A stretch of 36,016 nt of DNA from Alphaproteobacteria bacterium (GTDB lineage Bacteria; Pseudomonadota; Alphaproteobacteria; UBA9219; RGZA01): positions 1 through 36,016 of the forward strand of contig JAKFVN010000027.1 in the NCBI GenBank assembly GCA_021732145.1. Reading direction: 5' to 3'. Shown one piece after another: positions 7,238 through 15,551 of this stretch; positions within the stretch are counted from its first letter, which is position 1, and each line of letters starts with the position of its first letter. The position numbers were made by a program, and so were the translations under genes. The notes beneath the pieces are model-generated. The model ran no database searches. It had not been told where the DNA came from and was given only the letters and a program-made list of their open reading frames with translations.

Positions 7238-9253
7238 ATGCTTGAGAGCCTCTGTATCACCGGTCCTCTTCCTGCCAACCGTATTATTGGCAGCTACGAT
7301 TATTATATCGTAGCGCTGTCTTATTTTATCGCCTCACTCTCATCCTTCGTTGCGCTTGATATGGCTTCGCAACTTGGCGCTGATTATTCCAAACTGACTA
7401 AACGTTTCCTGCATATTGGCGGCGCGGTCGCACTGGGCGCTGGCATTTGGTCGATGCATTTTACGGGCATGCTGGCATACCAGATGAATATGCCGCATAC
7501 GTATGATTTGGGGATGACGCTGATATCCCTTATTATCCCAATTTTCTTCTCCTATGGCATTTTCCAGTTTATTCAGCGCAAGCAGCAACGCCAGAGCACC
7601 ATTGCCATCGCCGCGCTCATTCTGGGCATTGGCATTGCCGCGATGCATTACACGGGCATGGCCGCGATGCGCATGAACGCAAATGTGATGTATCGCCCCG
7701 AATGGTTTCTGTTTTCTGTGTCGATTGCGATTGTCGCATCGGGCGGCGCGTTGGCGTTGCTGCTTCGCGCGGCAACTGCGCGCCCAGGTGAAGCGATAGG
7801 GTTGAAGTTTGTTGGTGCATTGGTGATGGGCGCGGCGATTTGCGGCATGCATTATGCCGGCATGGAGGCGGCGGTTATCATTCCGCGCGGCGCAGTTGAA
7901 AAAAGCATGAGCACCGCGATTGACCCGATGCTGGCGGTGGGCATTGGCCTTGTTACGCTTATGCTGCTGGGTATTACGCTGACGGGTCTTGTGATTAATC
8001 AGAAATTTGCAGTCAGCTTGAAGGAGCAGATTGCCAAGCGCACCGAAGAACTTGCAGCCGCCAAGGAAGCCGCCGAAGCGGCAAGCCAGGCCAAAAGCGA
8101 ATTCCTTGCCAATATGAGCCATGAAATCCGCACGCCGATGAATGCAATGATTGGCCTTACGGCCATTCTTGCGCGCAGCGAACCGCTGACGGAGCGCCAG
8201 CGTGAATGCCTGCGCACGATGGAGATCAGCGCGACATCGTTGATGGAGTTATTGAATGACTTGCTGGATATTTCAAAAATCGAAAGCAATCACATCACGC
8301 TTGAATCAATCGCGTTCTCCATGCGCCGGGTGGTAAAGGATGCCATCGCCATTACCGCGCCACGCGCGCGCGAAAAAGGCCTGTTCCTTCATGAGGAAAT
8401 CACGCCGGCGCTGGATGATGAATTAATCGGTGATCCTGCGCGGCTGCGCCAGGTATTGGTCAATCTGCTTGCGAATGCAGTGAAATTCACGAAGCAAGGC
8501 TCCGTGACCCTGCGCATATCATCTGATCCTTATCTGGATGCGTCGGGAAATGCCAAAACCAATTTAAAAATCGAAGTGGCTGACACGGGTATTGGCATTA
8601 CGCCTGAAAAACTTGCCGTGATTTTTGAAAAATTCACGCAGGCCAATGCGTCCATCAACCGTGAATTTGGCGGAACAGGGTTGGGGCTTGCCATCAGCCA
8701 AAGCCTGATTGAAGCGATGGGCGGCACCATTACCGTTCGAAGCCAGTTCGGCGTGGGCACCGTATTTACTGTGCTTGTGCCAATGGCAATGCAAGCCGAA
8801 CCTAAGCATGCAGGCAGTGATGCGCAAACAGGCGTTATTCAATTTCCGCAGGGCAAAGGCCGCATTTTAATTGTCGAAGATTGGCAGCCGAACATTTTGG
8901 TTGCGCAGCTTACCCTTGAAATGCTTGGTTACACCCATGCGGTGGCGCATAGCGGTGCGGAAGGGCTGGCGATGTTCAAGGCGGGAACATTTGCGGCGGT
9001 GTTAATGGATGTAAACTTGCCGGATATGAACGGGTTTGAAACCGTGCGCCGTTTCCGGGAACTAGAAAATGTGCTGAAGCGCCCGCGCACGCCGATTATT
9101 GCCGCGACCGCCTATGCGCTTCGCGAAGACCGCGCCAAATGCCTTGCGGCTGGGATGGATGAATATATTTCCAAGCCGCTGGATGCCAAGCAGCTAGCCC
9201 AGATATTGCAGCGATTGCTGGGCTCCAAGTCCGAGGCGAATGCTTCGGGATAA
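7238..9253 (+). CDS. MHYT-domain hybrid sensor histidine kinase with receiver
   Basis: This 671-aa inner-membrane signalling protein begins with about seven hydrophobic segments (residues 18-260) containing three MHYT motifs: SMHFTGM (about 72), AMHYTGM (about 135) and GMHYAGM (about 203). That domain is proposed to sense gases or copper. A short helical linker leads to HisKA with the phosphorylatable His295 in NMSHEIRTP. The ATPase domain follows, with a [10 protein letters not shown]-box, DTGIGI (449) and GGTGLGL (478). The C-terminal receiver has phospho-acceptor Asp591 in [11 protein letters not shown] and the conserved Lys in SKPLD. There is no Hpt or DNA-binding domain, so the partner must lie elsewhere. 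GAAGGG sits 7 nt before the ATG. The signal is unknown. Confidence 0.95.
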   Translation: MLESLCITGPLPANRIIGSYDYYIVALSYFIASLSSFVALDMASQLGADYSKLTKRFLHIGGAVALGAGIWSMHFTGMLAYQMNMPHTYDLGMTLISLIIPIFFSYGIFQFIQRKQQRQSTIAIAALILGIGIAAMHYTGMAAMRMNANVMYRPEWFLFSVSIAIVASGGALALLLRAATARPGEAIGLKFVGALVMGAAICGMHYAGMEAAVIIPRGAVEKSMSTAIDPMLAVGIGLVTLMLLGITLTGLVINQKFAVSLKEQIAKRTEELAAAKEAAEAASQAKSEFLANMSHEIRTPMNAMIGLTAILARSEPLTERQRECLRTMEISATSLMELLNDLLDISKIESNHITLESIAFSMRRVVKDAIAITAPRAREKGLFLHEEITPALDDELIGDPARLRQVLVNLLANAVKFTKQGSVTLRISSDPYLDASGNAKTNLKIEVADTGIGITPEKLAVIFEKFTQANASINREFGGTGLGLAISQSLIEAMGGTITVRSQFGVGTVFTVLVPMAMQAEPKHAGSDAQTGVIQFPQGKGRILIVEDWQPNILVAQLTLEMLGYTHAVAHSGAEGLAMFKAGTFAAVLMDVNLPDMNGFETVRRFRELENVLKRPRTPIIAATAYALREDRAKCLAAGMDEYISKPLDAKQLAQILQRLLGSKSEANASG

Positions 9254-9782
9254 TCATCTAGCTACGGGGTTTGACGCGGTATCGCGCAAGGATGCGCGGG
9301 TACTGATATTGGGCACGTTGCCTGGCGCAGAGTCATTAAAGCAGCAGCAATATTATGCCAAAAAACAAAACGCCTTTTGGAAAATCATGGGCGAATTGGC
9401 GGGTGCGCATCCTGATTTATCCTATAAGGCGCGCTTGAAGCAATTGACCGATCGCCAGATTGCGTTATGGGATGTATGCGCCGCTGCGCAGCGCAGGGGA
9501 AGTCTTGATTCAAATATCCTGTCGCCAAGGGCCAACGACTTTGCCGCATTTTTCAAAAAACACCCGAAGATTGAATTGGTTTGCTTTAATGGCCGGCCCG
9601 CCGAAAAACTGTTCACGAAACTGGTGCGGCCAAATCTGCCCGATAAAGGATCGCATCTGCCGTTTGTGATATTGCCATCTACCAGCCCTGCGCATGCCAG
9701 CATGAAGTTCGAGGAAAAGCTGGCATTGTGGCGTGATGCCATTCGAATCGAGTGCAAAAATCCGCTGCGGCTATTAGGTTAA
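9240..9782 (+). CDS. Uracil/hypoxanthine DNA glycosylase, UDG family 6-like
   Basis: This 180-aa protein resembles the hypoxanthine-DNA glycosylases of the uracil-glycosylase superfamily, which remove deaminated adenine (and sometimes uracil) to start base-excision repair. The motif region is [18 protein letters not shown] followed by NAFWKIM, with Asn44 at the position of the catalytic Asn of family 6. [15 protein letters not shown] and the late ILPSTSPAH segment also match. The ATG overlaps the end of the histidine kinase gene by 14 nt, so the two are probably co-transcribed, with no obvious functional link. Substrate preference (hypoxanthine, uracil or G:T) cannot be told from sequence. 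A second repair cluster lies at 11501-13610. Confidence 0.82.
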   Translation: MLRDNHLATGFDAVSRKDARVLILGTLPGAESLKQQQYYAKKQNAFWKIMGELAGAHPDLSYKARLKQLTDRQIALWDVCAAAQRRGSLDSNILSPRANDFAAFFKKHPKIELVCFNGRPAEKLFTKLVRPNLPDKGSHLPFVILPSTSPAHASMKFEEKLALWRDAIRIECKNPLRLLG

Positions 9783-9809
9783 GCGCATCATTCCAGCATT
9801 GTTTTATCT

Positions 9810-10310
9810 ATGCCTAAGCTTTCATTTGAACTTACCAAAATCTCCGTTTCCTATGTCGTTATCATACTGCTTGGAACGACTATTTCATGGGTAGCACTGA
9901 CATATATGGGGATCGCCAATCCCATTTGGGCGATAATCAGCGTCGTGCTGGTCAGCGACCCCGATAGCACCGCAACCAAGCAGCTTGTTAAAACGCGCGT
10001 CATCAATACGCTGGTCGGCTGCGTGCTGGGATTGTTCAGCCTGTTATTATTCGGTTATAACCCGGTCGTGATTATCATTACAGTCGCCATCACCACCTTG
10101 TTCGTCACCACGGTTAAGCATTATCCCGCCAATTGGCGCCTCGCGCCCGCAACCGTGATTATTCTAAGCGATGCGGCGCATGCGGCCGTTGGTCATTCCG
10201 AACAGTTTTATTTCGCGTTGCTGCGCGCGGGCGAAATCGCCTTTGGCTGCTGCATTGCGGTGATTTTAAGCTCGATATGCAAGCATCTGCCGATGCATAA
10301 AGCAGGATAA
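9810..10310 (+). CDS. FUSC-like small inner-membrane protein
   Basis: This 166-aa protein has four to five hydrophobic segments, starting at about residue 13. An early NPIWAIISVVLVSDPD motif and a KTRVINTLVGCVLG helix resemble the membrane half of FUSC/aromatic-acid exporter family proteins. Those transport aromatic acids or related compounds; a function for this short version is not established. It lacks the large soluble domain of full-length FUSC exporters. The RBS is weak. It ends one base before the ATG of the methyltransferase-like gene, so the two genes form an operon. Confidence 0.65.
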   Translation: MPKLSFELTKISVSYVVIILLGTTISWVALTYMGIANPIWAIISVVLVSDPDSTATKQLVKTRVINTLVGCVLGLFSLLLFGYNPVVIIITVAITTLFVTTVKHYPANWRLAPATVIILSDAAHAAVGHSEQFYFALLRAGEIAFGCCIAVILSSICKHLPMHKAG

Positions 10311-10311
10311 C

Positions 10312-11049
10312 ATGGCGCTGCTCAAGCAATTCAAAACACCATTCGGGATCATCCGTGTGCTTCGTAATTCAGATGGCACGGTGGAATACTATCAAAACGG
10401 GTGCTTCCACAGTCAGTCAACGCCCAGAGGCGTAAGCGTGGTTGCCTATGTGCATCTCGTTTATCAGATCATTATGCAGAAAAAGGCGCGCAAGATTTTA
10501 AGCGTGGGCTGTGGCGGTGGCACATTAGGTACCATGCTGACCCGCAAGGGGTGCAAGGTAACGGTAGTGGATATCAATCCGGCCGCATTCAGCATCGCGC
10601 GTGATTATTTTTGCATGCCGGAAAGCATTAAATGCGTCGAAGATGATGGCATTCGCTACATCAAAACCACCAAGCATTCCTATGATGCAGTGGTGATTGA
10701 TGTGTTTGACAGTCACAACAACGTGCCGCGCGGCTTTACCACCAAAGAATTTCTTGGCGCTGCCAAGAAAATCCTAAAACGTGGCGGCGTGTTGATTATC
10801 AATGTCATCACCAAAAATAATGCGGATAAGGGCGCAATGCGCGTTGCTAAAAACATGCCCGCCGCGGGGATGGATATATCCATCTACGATTGGCCCGGCG
10901 AAAAAGACCGCAATACGATTGTGGTGGGCGGCGATGTTACAGGCGTAACCATTCCCTCAGGCAGCGAGCCATCCTTTATCAAAAAGGACATGAAGGGGCT
11001 TGTGTGCATCAAGCCTGCCCATAGATCCCTTAGGAAGGGCAAGCGTTAA
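10312..11049 (+). CDS. Spermidine synthase-like SAM-binding protein
   Basis: This 245-aa protein has a Rossmann methyltransferase fold related to polyamine aminopropyltransferases. Motif I is LSVGCGGGTLG (about 64-73), followed by the acidic VVDINP (Asp87) that binds the cofactor ribose. EDDGIRYI (about 110) and YDAVVIDVFDSHNNVP (Asp130, Asp133) correspond to the region holding the catalytic Asp in spermidine synthases. There is no clear polyamine-specific signature, so it may be one of the many spermidine-synthase-like proteins of unknown substrate. It starts 1 nt after the FUSC-like gene. Its 3' end overlaps the convergent rlpA gene by 20 nt. Confidence 0.75.
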   Translation: MALLKQFKTPFGIIRVLRNSDGTVEYYQNGCFHSQSTPRGVSVVAYVHLVYQIIMQKKARKILSVGCGGGTLGTMLTRKGCKVTVVDINPAAFSIARDYFCMPESIKCVEDDGIRYIKTTKHSYDAVVIDVFDSHNNVPRGFTTKEFLGAAKKILKRGGVLIINVITKNNADKGAMRVAKNMPAAGMDISIYDWPGEKDRNTIVVGGDVTGVTIPSGSEPSFIKKDMKGLVCIKPAHRSLRKGKR

Positions 11050-11407
11050 CAACCTTGATCGTCACTTCCGTCAGGCCCTGCGTGCGGGTAAGGCCGATAG
11101 CGGCGGATGCTTCATGCGATAAATCGACGATACGGCCTGCAACATAAGGCCCGCGATCTTTCACCGTGACGCATACGGTTTTGTTATTTTTGTGGTTGGT
11201 GATTTCTATCTTCGTACCAATCGGCAGTGTTTTATGCGCAGTCGTCAGGCCTTTTGCGTCATCATACATCGATGCGATGCCGCTTTCCGTCCACCCGATA
11301 GGGCGCGGCGTTCCTTTTGAAAATGAGTTAGCAGGCGTTGCGTAGATTGATAAAGCAGCATAGCAAGCGGTGGCTGCAAGGCGTGTGGGGCGATGTGAAA
11401 AATTCAT
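11030..11407 (-). CDS. rlpA: RlpA-like double-psi beta-barrel protein
   Basis: This 125-aa exported protein belongs to the RlpA family. Known members bind denuded peptidoglycan and some are septal lytic transglycosylases. After a signal peptide (about 1-28, ending TPANS) come GIASMYDD (43-50), LTTAHKTLPIGT (54-65), KDRGPYVAGRIVDLS (83-97) and AAIGL, the core motifs. It has no lipobox Cys and no SPOR domain, so it is a minimal member. The start at 11407 is chosen because it gives a clean signal peptide; a 7-codon longer start at 11428 is possible. Neither has a Shine-Dalgarno. A GCGCGT/ACGCGC hairpin (11408-11426) abuts the chosen start codon. Confidence 0.85.
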   Translation of the reverse strand: MNFSHRPTRLAATACYAALSIYATPANSFSKGTPRPIGWTESGIASMYDDAKGLTTAHKTLPIGTKIEITNHKNNKTVCVTVKDRGPYVAGRIVDLSHEASAAIGLTRTQGLTEVTIKVVNACPS

Positions 11408-11461
11408 GCGCGTATAAAACACGCGCACGCATAGCGGTACTATTTGAAGTGGTGGCGGGTT

Positions 11462-11489
11462 TTATAAGGCGTTTATAAAATTCTTATAA
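11462..11489. promoter_or_regulatory. Three TTATAA boxes at 11-bp spacing
   Basis: TTATAA occurs at 11462-11467, 11473-11478 and 11484-11489, exactly 11 bp apart, upstream of rlpA and just after the ogt stop. They could supply -10 elements for rlpA on the minus strand or a helically phased AT-rich protein site. Each box is self-complementary, so the strand is not defined. Function is inferred. Confidence 0.35.
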
Positions 11490-11500
11490 CATTGCGTTTT

Positions 11501-11995
11501 TTATGCGGCTTCCAGCTTTAACAAAGTGGCTTTGGTTTTAAGCCCGCCCGCAAAGCCAGTAAGCGTGCCATTTGCGCCAATCACGCGGTGGCATGGCGCA
11601 ATAATCGAAATGGGGTTTTTGCCATTGGCCGCGCCAACGGCGCGTACGGCTTTTTGATTGCCGATTTGCCTTGCGATATCGCAATAGCTGCGTGTTTCGC
11701 CATAGGGAATGGTTAGTAATGCCTGCCATACTTTTTTCTGGAATGGGGTTCCTGCAAAATCCAGCGGCAAGGAAAAGGAGTTGCGCTTGCCCGAAAAATA
11801 TTCCTGCAATTGCCTTTCGGTTTTCAGAAGTACGGGATGCTTCTTGTTTTCCTGAACAATATTCAGGCGCACGCGGCGGGGATTATCATGTTCCCATAAC
11901 ACGGCGGCAAGGCCCGAACCGCTGGCGACCAGCTTCAATTGGCCAACGGGCGATTTCATGGTTTTGAACACATATTCTTTTGTCTGCTGCTTCAT
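11501..11995 (-). CDS. ogt: Methylated-DNA-protein cysteine methyltransferase (Ogt)
   Basis: This 164-aa suicide repair protein transfers the alkyl group from O6-alkylguanine to its own cysteine. The acceptor motif is IAPCHRVIG (Cys135). It is preceded by the recognition-helix region TRSYCDIARQIGNQKAVRAVG and followed by GTLTGFAGGL. The N-terminal ribonuclease-like domain is short but complete. The start is set at 11995 because GGGAG (complement of 12003-12007) lies 7 nt upstream. A start at 12019 would put this RBS inside the gene. It is divergent from the Ada-AlkA gene with a 127-nt shared intergenic region, so the two are probably co-regulated by alkylation damage. Confidence 0.94.
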   Translation of the reverse strand: MKQQTKEYVFKTMKSPVGQLKLVASGSGLAAVLWEHDNPRRVRLNIVQENKKHPVLLKTERQLQEYFSGKRNSFSLPLDFAGTPFQKKVWQALLTIPYGETRSYCDIARQIGNQKAVRAVGAANGKNPISIIAPCHRVIGANGTLTGFAGGLKTKATLLKLEAA

Positions 11996-12044
11996 CATAT
12001 TTCTCCCGTTTGTCATCACTATATAGCGCGGGGCCTCACATAAT

Positions 12045-12090
12045 CTAGCCGTTTCCGGACATCAACATGGGCATGTCCGAAAATGGCTAG
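12045..12090. promoter_or_regulatory. 18-bp imperfect inverted repeat between ogt and ada-alkA
   Basis: The arms CTAGCCGTTTCCGGACAT (12045-12062) and ATGTCCGAAAATGGCTAG (12073-12090) match at 16 of 18 positions, with a 10-nt spacer. The element lies centrally between two divergent alkylation-repair genes, 33 nt before the ada-alkA start. It may be a dyad operator (for instance for the Ada-AraC protein encoded next to it), or an intergenic palindromic element acting as a hairpin. No T-run follows on either strand, so a terminator is unlikely. Confidence 0.6.
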
Positions 12091-12122
12091 TCCTATTCCG
12101 TGCGCTGCTTTAAACTTCAGGT

Positions 12123-13610
12123 ATGAAGCAGAGACAAGAAGCCTTTTACAGTGCGCTGGCCTCCCGCGATCCGCGGTTTGATGGCGTGTTTTTTGTCGGC
12201 GTTACGTCCACCAAGATTTATTGCCGCCCCATTTGCCCTGTCCAAACACCCAAGGAAATGAATTGCCGTTTTTATGACAGCGCGCATGCGGCGGAAAGCC
12301 ACGGCTTCCGCCCATGCCTGCGCTGCCGCCCGGAACTGGCACCCGGAAATGCGCCGGTGGATGATGCACACCGCATCGCGCACTTAATCGTGAACCGGAT
12401 GGAGGAGGGCGTGCTGGATAACGCTGCACGCCTTGAAGATATTGCGGCGCAGTTTGATTTAAGTTCCCGCCAGATCCGCCGCATTGTGCAGGCGGAAATG
12501 GGCGTATCACCGATTGAACTGCTGCAATCGCGCAGATTATTGCTATCCAAACAGCTCCTCACCGAAACCGCATTGTCGATTACGGAAGTGGCTTATGCCA
12601 GCGGTTTTTCTTCCTTGCGCCGCTTTAATGATGCGTTCTGCAAGCGTTACCGCATGCCGCCCACGCGCCTGCGCAAAAAAGTGTTGGACAGTGATGATGC
12701 GTTGATGGTGGCCGATACATCAACGGTGCAGCTGGTGTACCGTCCGCCCTATGATTGGGATGGCATATTGGCGTTTTTAAAAGCGCGCACATTAAAGGAA
12801 GCGGAATGGGTGAGTGATGGCGTGTATTACCGCACCATCCGCCTTGGCAAATATAAGGGCTGGATTAGCGTGCGCCACGCGCCAGAAAAATGCGCATTGA
12901 TGGTGCAATTTACCCATTCATTGACGCCTGTTTTGCCTGCATTACTGGGTCGGTTGAAAGATTTGTTTGATGTGGTGGCACGGCCCGATTTGATTGCCGC
13001 GCAATTGCGCCGTGATAAAATCTTGAAAAAGATTATCGATAAAAATAAGGGCTTGCGCGTTCCGGGTGCATTTGACGGATTTGAAATGGCAGTACGCGCC
13101 ATATTGGGGCAACAGGTAACGGTTGCCGCGGCGACAACACTTGCCTGCCGCTTTGCCGAGGCCTTTGGCGAAAAAATAAAAACGCCATTTCCTGAATTAA
13201 GCCGCCTTTCACCCTTGCCGGAAAAAATTGCCAAGGCAAGCGTGGATGATATTGCAAGGCTGGGCATTATTTCTGCGCGCGCCAAGTGCATTATTGCGCT
13301 GGCCAAGGCCGTTGTTTCAGGAACATTGCAATTGAATGCGGGTAGCAACCCCGATGTGGTGATCAAGCAGCTGACATCCATTCAAGGCATTGGCATGTGG
13401 ACGGCGCATTACATCGCCATGCGCGCGCTGCGCTGGCCTGATGCTTTTCCAAAGGAAGATATTGCCATTCGCAACAACCTTGGCGGCGTTAGCGCGGCAA
13501 GGGCAGAGGAAATGTCACGCAACTGGCAGCCGTGGCGCAGTTACGCGGTGCTGCATATCTGGCAAAACTTAACGTCAAAAAAGCTGGAACCAGAAAAGCG
13601 CAAAACGTAA
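12123..13610 (+). CDS. alkA: Ada/AraC regulator fused to AlkA 3-methyladenine DNA glycosylase
   Basis: This 495-aa protein has three parts. Residues 1-80 are an Ada metal-binding domain with Cys34, Cys38 (YCRPIC), Cys65 and Cys68 (CLRC); in Ada one of these accepts methyl groups from DNA phosphotriesters and switches on transcription. Residues about 85-180 are an AraC-type double helix-turn-helix (IAAQFDLSSRQIRRIVQ, ITEVAYASGFSSLRRFNDAF). The rest is an AlkA glycosylase with helix-hairpin-helix elements (VRAILGQQVTVAAATTLA, IQGIGMWTAHYIAMRAL) and a likely catalytic Asp446 in FPKEDIA. It excises alkylated bases such as 3-methyladenine. The fusion should both sense and repair damage. The O6-guanine activity of classical Ada is encoded separately by the divergent ogt. 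Its stop abuts the stop of the next, convergent gene. Confidence 0.95.
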   Translation: MKQRQEAFYSALASRDPRFDGVFFVGVTSTKIYCRPICPVQTPKEMNCRFYDSAHAAESHGFRPCLRCRPELAPGNAPVDDAHRIAHLIVNRMEEGVLDNAARLEDIAAQFDLSSRQIRRIVQAEMGVSPIELLQSRRLLLSKQLLTETALSITEVAYASGFSSLRRFNDAFCKRYRMPPTRLRKKVLDSDDALMVADTSTVQLVYRPPYDWDGILAFLKARTLKEAEWVSDGVYYRTIRLGKYKGWISVRHAPEKCALMVQFTHSLTPVLPALLGRLKDLFDVVARPDLIAAQLRRDKILKKIIDKNKGLRVPGAFDGFEMAVRAILGQQVTVAAATTLACRFAEAFGEKIKTPFPELSRLSPLPEKIAKASVDDIARLGIISARAKCIIALAKAVVSGTLQLNAGSNPDVVIKQLTSIQGIGMWTAHYIAMRALRWPDAFPKEDIAIRNNLGGVSAARAEEMSRNWQPWRSYAVLHIWQNLTSKKLEPEKRKT

Positions 13611-14396
13611 TTACTGCGTAATGCGCTTGGCGCGGTTTACTTCAACCATGCGGTTATACGCATCGCGCGTGGCTTGGTCGGCATCGGTCCAGTTCAAGCT
13701 GGAACCGCCACGCGCGGCCAGCCAATCCTTGCTAATCTGCACCTGGTTTAAGTCTTCATATGTTTTGCCGGGATTTTGATTATATAAATCGACACCGTAG
13801 CGATAGGCAGGCTCGTAATTTGCATAGGTGCGCGATGAATTATAATAAGGTCGCGATGCAAAATTGGCATTCCAATAGGCGCGCTGCGTATTCCAGCTAT
13901 TATCCGCATTGGTTACGTTGGTGCCATTCGGGTCGCTGGGGTTGCTGGTGACCGTGCTGCCAATCCCGACATTAGCGCCAACATTTGTTCCGATATTAGC
14001 CGTGCCAACTGGCGCTTTGCCATTCACGGTTGCCCGAACGCCAGCATTACTTGGCCCGACAGTGGGCGGCATGCCGGGCGGTGGGTTCACAAGGCCGATG
14101 GTGTTCGCGCCGGGATAATCATGGCTGGTATTAAGTCCGGGGTTGCCGCCAGCAGGTGGCTGGCCCGGCAAGCCTGCGCTGCTGGAGGAACCAACGCCGC
14201 CCGTGCCGCCAATAGTGCCGCTGGTATTCGTGTTTGTGCCGGAAACACCGACACCGCCCGTGCTGCCGACGGTTGCGGTTGTTGCAGAAACGGCACCAGC
14301 CCCCGTTGATGTGACGGTTTGTGCGACAACTTGTGCGACAACGGGCGAGGCAGCAAGAATGGCGGATAATGAAATCAGTTTGAGTACGTGGTTCAT
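13611..14396 (-). CDS. Secreted Gly/Ser/Thr-rich protein of unknown function
   Basis: This 261-aa protein is not recognised. Residues 1-22 form a clear signal peptide (hydrophobic LISLSAILAAS, ending VVAQ). The next 150 residues are low complexity, rich in Gly, Ser, Thr, Val and Pro (for example NTNTSGTIGGTGGVGSSSS). The C-terminal 90 residues are more ordered, with Tyr- and Asn-rich sequence and a YGVDLYNQNPGKTYEDL segment. The ATG at 14396 is used because AGGAGA (14403-14408) lies 6 nt upstream; an in-frame ATG at 14411 has no such support. It converges with ada-alkA with zero bases between the stops. It is probably periplasmic or surface exposed. Confidence 0.75.
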   Translation of the reverse strand: MNHVLKLISLSAILAASPVVAQVVAQTVTSTGAGAVSATTATVGSTGGVGVSGTNTNTSGTIGGTGGVGSSSSAGLPGQPPAGGNPGLNTSHDYPGANTIGLVNPPPGMPPTVGPSNAGVRATVNGKAPVGTANIGTNVGANVGIGSTVTSNPSDPNGTNVTNADNSWNTQRAYWNANFASRPYYNSSRTYANYEPAYRYGVDLYNQNPGKTYEDLNQVQISKDWLAARGGSSLNWTDADQATRDAYNRMVEVNRAKRITQ

Positions 14397-14495
14397 CAGG
14401 AATCTCCTCATGCTTTCGAGAAAACCCTAGGCCCGCACGCATCAAAATGCTGTAACAAGCAAAACGTCCGGTATAAGAAAGCAATAAGGCAACAA

Positions 14496-14535
14496 AAAGC
14501 CGCCTTATTTCATTTTATGAGAATAAGACGGCTTT
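14496..14535 (-). terminator. Terminator after the ATP-grasp gene
   Basis: A 14-bp stem (14496-14509 with 14522-14535, one mismatch) surrounds a 12-nt loop. Read on the minus strand it ends in GGCTTTTTG, giving a T-run. It lies just after the ATP-grasp stop and before the secreted-protein gene. It therefore ends the two-gene operon and separates it from the gene at 13611. Confidence 0.8.
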
Positions 14536-14557
14536 GATTTGTTTTAAGTTCACACTA

Positions 14558-15523
14558 TTACGATGCGAGCTTTAAGGATTGCTCAGCGCTTTTGCGAAGC
14601 TCTGCTTCCAGGTAATCCGCCAGTTTTTGAATGGCGTAGATGCCTGCTTCTTGTTCAGCAGCCGGATTGTAGTTGGTGTTGGTGTTGATGTCGTACACAT
14701 AGGTTTTGCCAGCGGCATCACGAATGAATTCAACGCCAGCCACGCTGATGGAATTTTCAGCCAAGAACGCTTCAAGCTTAGCAATAATCGGGTCGTTGAA
14801 ATCCTTCTGGATTTCAAACAGATTGCCTGCCGATGTGGTCATGCATACTTCGCCTGCTGGCGCTGGTGTATCGATGCGGCAAGCTTCAGCCGGGCAGAGT
14901 TCAAAGCCTTGGCTGGTGTCTACCTTCACCGCATACACAAACTTGCTGCCAATGAATTCAAGACGGTGGATGAATGGCTGCGGCGCTTTAATGTATTCTT
15001 GCAGCAGCATGATATCGTCCATCGAGCTGGTGTATTCAGGGTGGTTCAAATAATCTTCCAATACCTTCAGGGATTGGATGAGTTGGATGCCAATGCCCTT
15101 GCCGCCGCGGTTTGGCTTCAGGATGAATGGCGCTTTAAAGGTTTTAGCCTTTTCCAGAATGTCAGCCTTGCCAAAGCATGCAACGGCGCGTGGCACGTTG
15201 ATACCGGCCTTTTGCAGGCGCACATACTGGTCAGCCTTGCTGATTTCCAGACGCAGCACGCTGGATGGGTTAATAACGCGCGCGCCATTCACTTCCAGCC
15301 ATGTCAAAATCGCCGCCGAATAATCAGGCGCATGCGGGTGGTTGCGCGTATAGGACGATGCGCTGGTTTTGTTGAAGTAAACGCCCGGTGCCGGGGGCTG
15401 GGTTAAATCGATGTTGCCGCCATCAAGGAAAATGCTGGCATGCTTGATGCCGCGCTCATCCAATACCTTGCGGATGGGAGCGAACCATTGTTCGTTTTCG
15501 TGCAGGACATAAACTGTGCTCAT
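14558..15523 (-). CDS. ATP-grasp ligase (RimK/glutathione synthetase-like)
   Basis: This 321-aa protein has the ATP-grasp fold that joins a carboxylate to an amine through an acyl phosphate. FILKPNRGGKGIGIQLI (133-149) is the ATP-binding lysine and glycine-rich loop, MLLQEYI (172-178) is the hinge, and GVEFIRD and VYDINTNTNYN (276-286, with Asp278 and Asn280) supply the Mg2+ ligands. There is no signal peptide, so it is cytoplasmic. The RBS AAGGAGA lies 7 nt upstream of the ATG. It follows the 898-aa beta-helix-like protein by 28 nt in one operon. The acceptor could be a small peptide, a glutamate tail or the operon partner. No small precursor peptide gene was found, so a RiPP role is not supported. 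Confidence 0.85.
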   Translation of the reverse strand: MSTVYVLHENEQWFAPIRKVLDERGIKHASIFLDGGNIDLTQPPAPGVYFNKTSASSYTRNHPHAPDYSAAILTWLEVNGARVINPSSVLRLEISKADQYVRLQKAGINVPRAVACFGKADILEKAKTFKAPFILKPNRGGKGIGIQLIQSLKVLEDYLNHPEYTSSMDDIMLLQEYIKAPQPFIHRLEFIGSKFVYAVKVDTSQGFELCPAEACRIDTPAPAGEVCMTTSAGNLFEIQKDFNDPIIAKLEAFLAENSISVAGVEFIRDAAGKTYVYDINTNTNYNPAAEQEAGIYAIQKLADYLEAELRKSAEQSLKLAS

Positions 15524-15551
15524 AAGGCTCTCCTTTATATATAGCGTTAGA

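Noticed and set aside
7340-8122. 260-codon minus-strand frame opposite the histidine kinase
   Set aside because: The protein is rich in His, Arg and Asn, as expected from the antisense of membrane helices, and has no domain. The plus-strand MHYT and HisKA motifs are clear.
14579-15406. 275-codon plus-strand frame opposite the ATP-grasp gene
   Set aside because: It lies within the minus-strand gene, which has RBS, ATP-grasp motifs and a terminator; the plus frame shows no family motif.
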